Assembly (NCBI GenBank): GCA_016703025.1
Contig: JADJCV010000004.1
Coordinates: 2,607,501 to 2,671,500 of the forward strand
DNA: 64,000 nt
Source of the DNA: Candidatus Avedoeria danica
Lineage (GTDB): Bacteria; Chloroflexota; Anaerolineae; Epilineales; Epilineaceae
Direction of reading: 5' to 3'
In this document: positions 62,175 to 64,000 of the stretch, one piece after another
How the letters are laid out: each line of letters opens with the position of its first letter
How positions within the stretch are numbered: position 1 is the first letter of the stretch
Program-made: the position numbers and the translations under genes
Notes under the pieces: model-generated
The model's database searches: none
What the model was told of the DNA's origin: nothing
Seen by the model: only the letters and a program-made list of their open reading frames with translations

Positions 62175-63443
62175 CTAATCCGTCCACTCCAACTCCACCT
62201 CCCCAAACCGCACCGTGTCCCCTTCCCCCACCCCGTGCTCGCGCAGCACGTCCAGCACCCCGTCCGCCTGCAGGATCCGCTGGAAGCGCTCGACCGCGTC
62301 GCCGTTCTGAAAGTTCGTCATCGCCGCGATGCGCTCGACCCGTACGCCGGCCACGCGCCACGCCCCGTCCTTGTCGCGCCGCACGGTGAACGCTTGCTCG
62401 TCGACGGCGCCGGGGCGGAGAACCGGGATGGCCGGCGCGGCCACCTCGGGCGGCGGCAGCGACCGCACCAGGCGGTGGACGTGGCGCAGGAGGTCGTCGA
62501 CGCCGGACATCGTCAGCGCGCTGATCCCGTGGACGTCCGCGGCGCCGGCAGCGGTCAAAGCGGCGCGCAGCTCGGGCAGGCGGTCCTCGACGTCCGGCAG
62601 GTCGAGCTTCGTGACCGCCACCACCTGCGGCCGGGCTGCCAGCGCCGGGCTCGATGCGGCCAGCTCGGCGTTGATCGTCCTGTAGTCGGCCGCCGGATCC
62701 GCCGCGCTGCCGTCGACGAGGTGCAGGAGCAGCCGCGTGCGCTCCACGTGGCGCAGGAAGCGATCGCCCAGTCCGGCACCTTCGCTGGCGCCCTCGATCA
62801 GGCCTGGGATGTCCGCCAGGACAAGCGTGTCGTAGCCGATGTCCGCCACGCCGAGGTTCGGGACCAGCGTCGTGAACGGGTAGTCGGCGATCTTGGGCTC
62901 GGCCGCCGTGATCGCCGCCAGCAGCGTGCTCTTGCCCGCGTTCGGCAGGCCGATGATCCCGACCTCGGCGATCAGCTTGAGGTCGAGCCGGATCCGCCGC
63001 CTCTGGCCCGGCTCGCCGTTCTCGGCCTCGCGCGGCGCCTGGTGCGTCGGGCTCTTGAAGGCGCTGTTGCCGCGCCCGCCCCGCCCGCCCTTGGCCACCG
63101 TGAGCGTCTGGCCGTGGGTCACGAGGTCGCCGATCAGCTCGCCGGTGTCGGCATCCCAGACGACGGTCCCGCACGGCACGGCCAGTCGGAGCGCCTCGCC
63201 GTTCTTGCCGTGCCGATCGTGGCCGCCGCCGTGTCCGCCGCGACCGGCGGCGTGGCGCTGCGTGAAGCGAAAGGTGTACAGCGTGTTCTGGTTCTCGTCG
63301 GCCACCAGCACGACGTCGCCGCCCTTTCCACCGTGGCCGCCGTTCGGACCTCCGCGCGGCACGAACTTCTCGCGGCGGAACGCGACGGCGCCGTTGCCGC
63401 CGTCGCCGCCCTCGACGTCGATCGTCGCTTCGTCTAGGAACAC
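62175..63443 (-). CDS. obgE: GTPase Obg/CgtA
   Basis: 422 residues from GTG 63443 (GAGG seven bases upstream). The glycine-rich Obg fold (GGDGGNGAVAFRREKFVPRG, GGHGGKGGDVVLVADE) is followed by the GTPase domain (GLPNAGKST, the switch FTTLVPNLG, DIPGL, TKLD) and a C-terminal OCT domain (VERIAAMTNFQNGDAVERFQ). It binds the 50S subunit and helps ribosome assembly and stress control. It follows the GAF-protein gene on the same strand by 37 bases. Motifs are complete. Confidence 0.96.
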   Translation of the reverse strand: MFLDEATIDVEGGDGGNGAVAFRREKFVPRGGPNGGHGGKGGDVVLVADENQNTLYTFRFTQRHAAGRGGHGGGHDRHGKNGEALRLAVPCGTVVWDADTGELIGDLVTHGQTLTVAKGGRGGRGNSAFKSPTHQAPREAENGEPGQRRRIRLDLKLIAEVGIIGLPNAGKSTLLAAITAAEPKIADYPFTTLVPNLGVADIGYDTLVLADIPGLIEGASEGAGLGDRFLRHVERTRLLLHLVDGSAADPAADYRTINAELAASSPALAARPQVVAVTKLDLPDVEDRLPELRAALTAAGAADVHGISALTMSGVDDLLRHVHRLVRSLPPPEVAAPAIPVLRPGAVDEQAFTVRRDKDGAWRVAGVRVERIAAMTNFQNGDAVERFQRILQADGVLDVLREHGVGEGDTVRFGEVELEWTD

Positions 63444-63480
63444 GATTTGGCCTCGAATCGGGTGTGCCTCAAGTGGCCGC

Positions 63481-64000
63481 TCACGGCGCGGCCCGTTCGG
63501 CCCGGGCGAGGTTGAGCGCGGGCACCGTCGCGGCGTCGCCGGCGGGCGGCGCCAGGTGGGCCAGCCGCTCGGCGACGCGCTCGAGGTAGGACCGATCCGT
63601 CACCGTGAACGCCGCCGGCTGGTCACTGTCGACGTCGATCTCGCCGATCGCGCTGCCGTCCGGCGCGAGGATCGGCACGACGATCTCGCTGCGCGTCGAG
63701 GCGAAGCATGCCAGGTAGCGCGGGTCGGCCGCCACGTCGTCGACGACGATGGTGGCACGCTGCTGCACCGCTGCGCCGCAGATCCCTTCACCCACCGGGA
63801 TGGCGACGTGCTCCGTCGGGTGGCCGACGAACGGGCCGAGGTGGAGGACATCGTCCCGCACCAGATAGATGCCGGTCCAATGGAAGTGCGGGAACTGCGC
63901 ACTCAACGAGACGACGGTCGTTGCCAGCACCTCGGGCCAGGCCGCCGCACGATCGGCGCGCTGCGCGTCAAGGTAGGCCAGCAGGGCGTTGGCACCGCCT
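63481..64000 (-). CDS. GAF-domain protein, probably free methionine-(R)-sulfoxide reductase (5' truncated)
   Basis: The frame is open to the window edge; the visible 173 codons cover most of a GAF domain. FHWTGIYLVRDDVLHLGPFVG, IPVGEGICGAAVQQR and YLACFASTRSEIVVPI match fRMsr (YebR-type) enzymes, in which the two Cys of GICG and YLAC take part in reducing free Met-R-sulfoxide. The third Cys of the family lies upstream of GICG in E. coli and is not obvious here. It is probably the whole protein apart from some N-terminal residues. The next gene is obgE. Confidence 0.7.
   Translation of the reverse strand, partial: GGANALLAYLDAQRADRAAAWPEVLATTVVSLSAQFPHFHWTGIYLVRDDVLHLGPFVGHPTEHVAIPVGEGICGAAVQQRATIVVDDVAADPRYLACFASTRSEIVVPILAPDGSAIGEIDVDSDQPAAFTVTDRSYLERVAERLAHLAPPAGDAATVPALNLARAERAAP

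Overview
The window reads as a chromosomal segment of a GC-rich, free-living bacterium, most likely a member of the Chloroflexota (Anaerolineae/Ardenticatenia-like). This is an inference from gene content. The signs are many secreted proteins with Thr/Pro-rich linkers and a [YW]-[LM]-P motif, NHL and two-component-type propellers fused to VWA domains, a DUF4446 protein, a bactofilin beside an M23 peptidase, a Gram-positive-style DnaB/DnaD/DnaC-like replication block, and an RND pump without adaptor or outer-membrane partner. No rRNA, tRNA, transposase, phage gene or CRISPR array was seen. Coding density is high and operons are short. Long antisense frames are common because of the base composition and were left out.

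Layout. 1-5.1 kb: end of a VWA protein, then a very long RND transporter with a LysM-bearing insert. 5.1-8.4 kb: an SdrD-B-like surface protein and aspS, preceded by a 15-codon leader peptide and a terminator-like hairpin. 8.4-22 kb: a small lipoprotein, a DUF1444-like protein, a giant secreted propeller, secA, an NHL plus double-VWA protein and a secreted protein of unknown function. 22-24.8 kb: bactofilin, M23 peptidase and DUF4446. 24.8-30.5 kb: tandem glutaminyl cyclases, then mtnA-adoK-metK (S-adenosylmethionine and methylthioadenosine recycling). 30.6-40 kb: small unknowns, a Uma2 nuclease, tag glycosylase plus an alpha/beta hydrolase, a DUF1992 protein, a lytic transglycosylase, a formate/nitrite channel and an MFS transporter. 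40-48.3 kb: a sulfatase/serine-hydrolase fusion, crcB, ligA and two thioredoxin-fold redox proteins. 48.4-53.8 kb: bifunctional nuclease, dnaB, a dnaD-like gene, a double DnaC-like ATPase and a GT9 glycosyltransferase. 53.9-64 kb: two secreted proteins, rpsU, an ATGA-coupled envelope-sugar operon (small membrane protein, 29-codon ORF, glycoside hydrolase, GT-C transferase), obgE and an fRMsr-like GAF protein cut by the window edge.

What stands out. (1) A leader peptide with mutually exclusive pairings and a terminator-like stem in front of aspS. (2) Several families of palindromic repeats that sit at gene ends and contribute the stop codon of seven genes; one 55-base element is also found in frame inside two unrelated proteins. 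(3) Protein architectures that look unusual: LysM inside an RND porter loop, a sulfatase fused to a beta-lactamase-like hydrolase, and two DnaC-type AAA+ modules in one chain. (4) Four repeats at exact 23-base spacing upstream of the sulfatase gene. Functions are assigned from motifs visible in the translation; no database search was possible.
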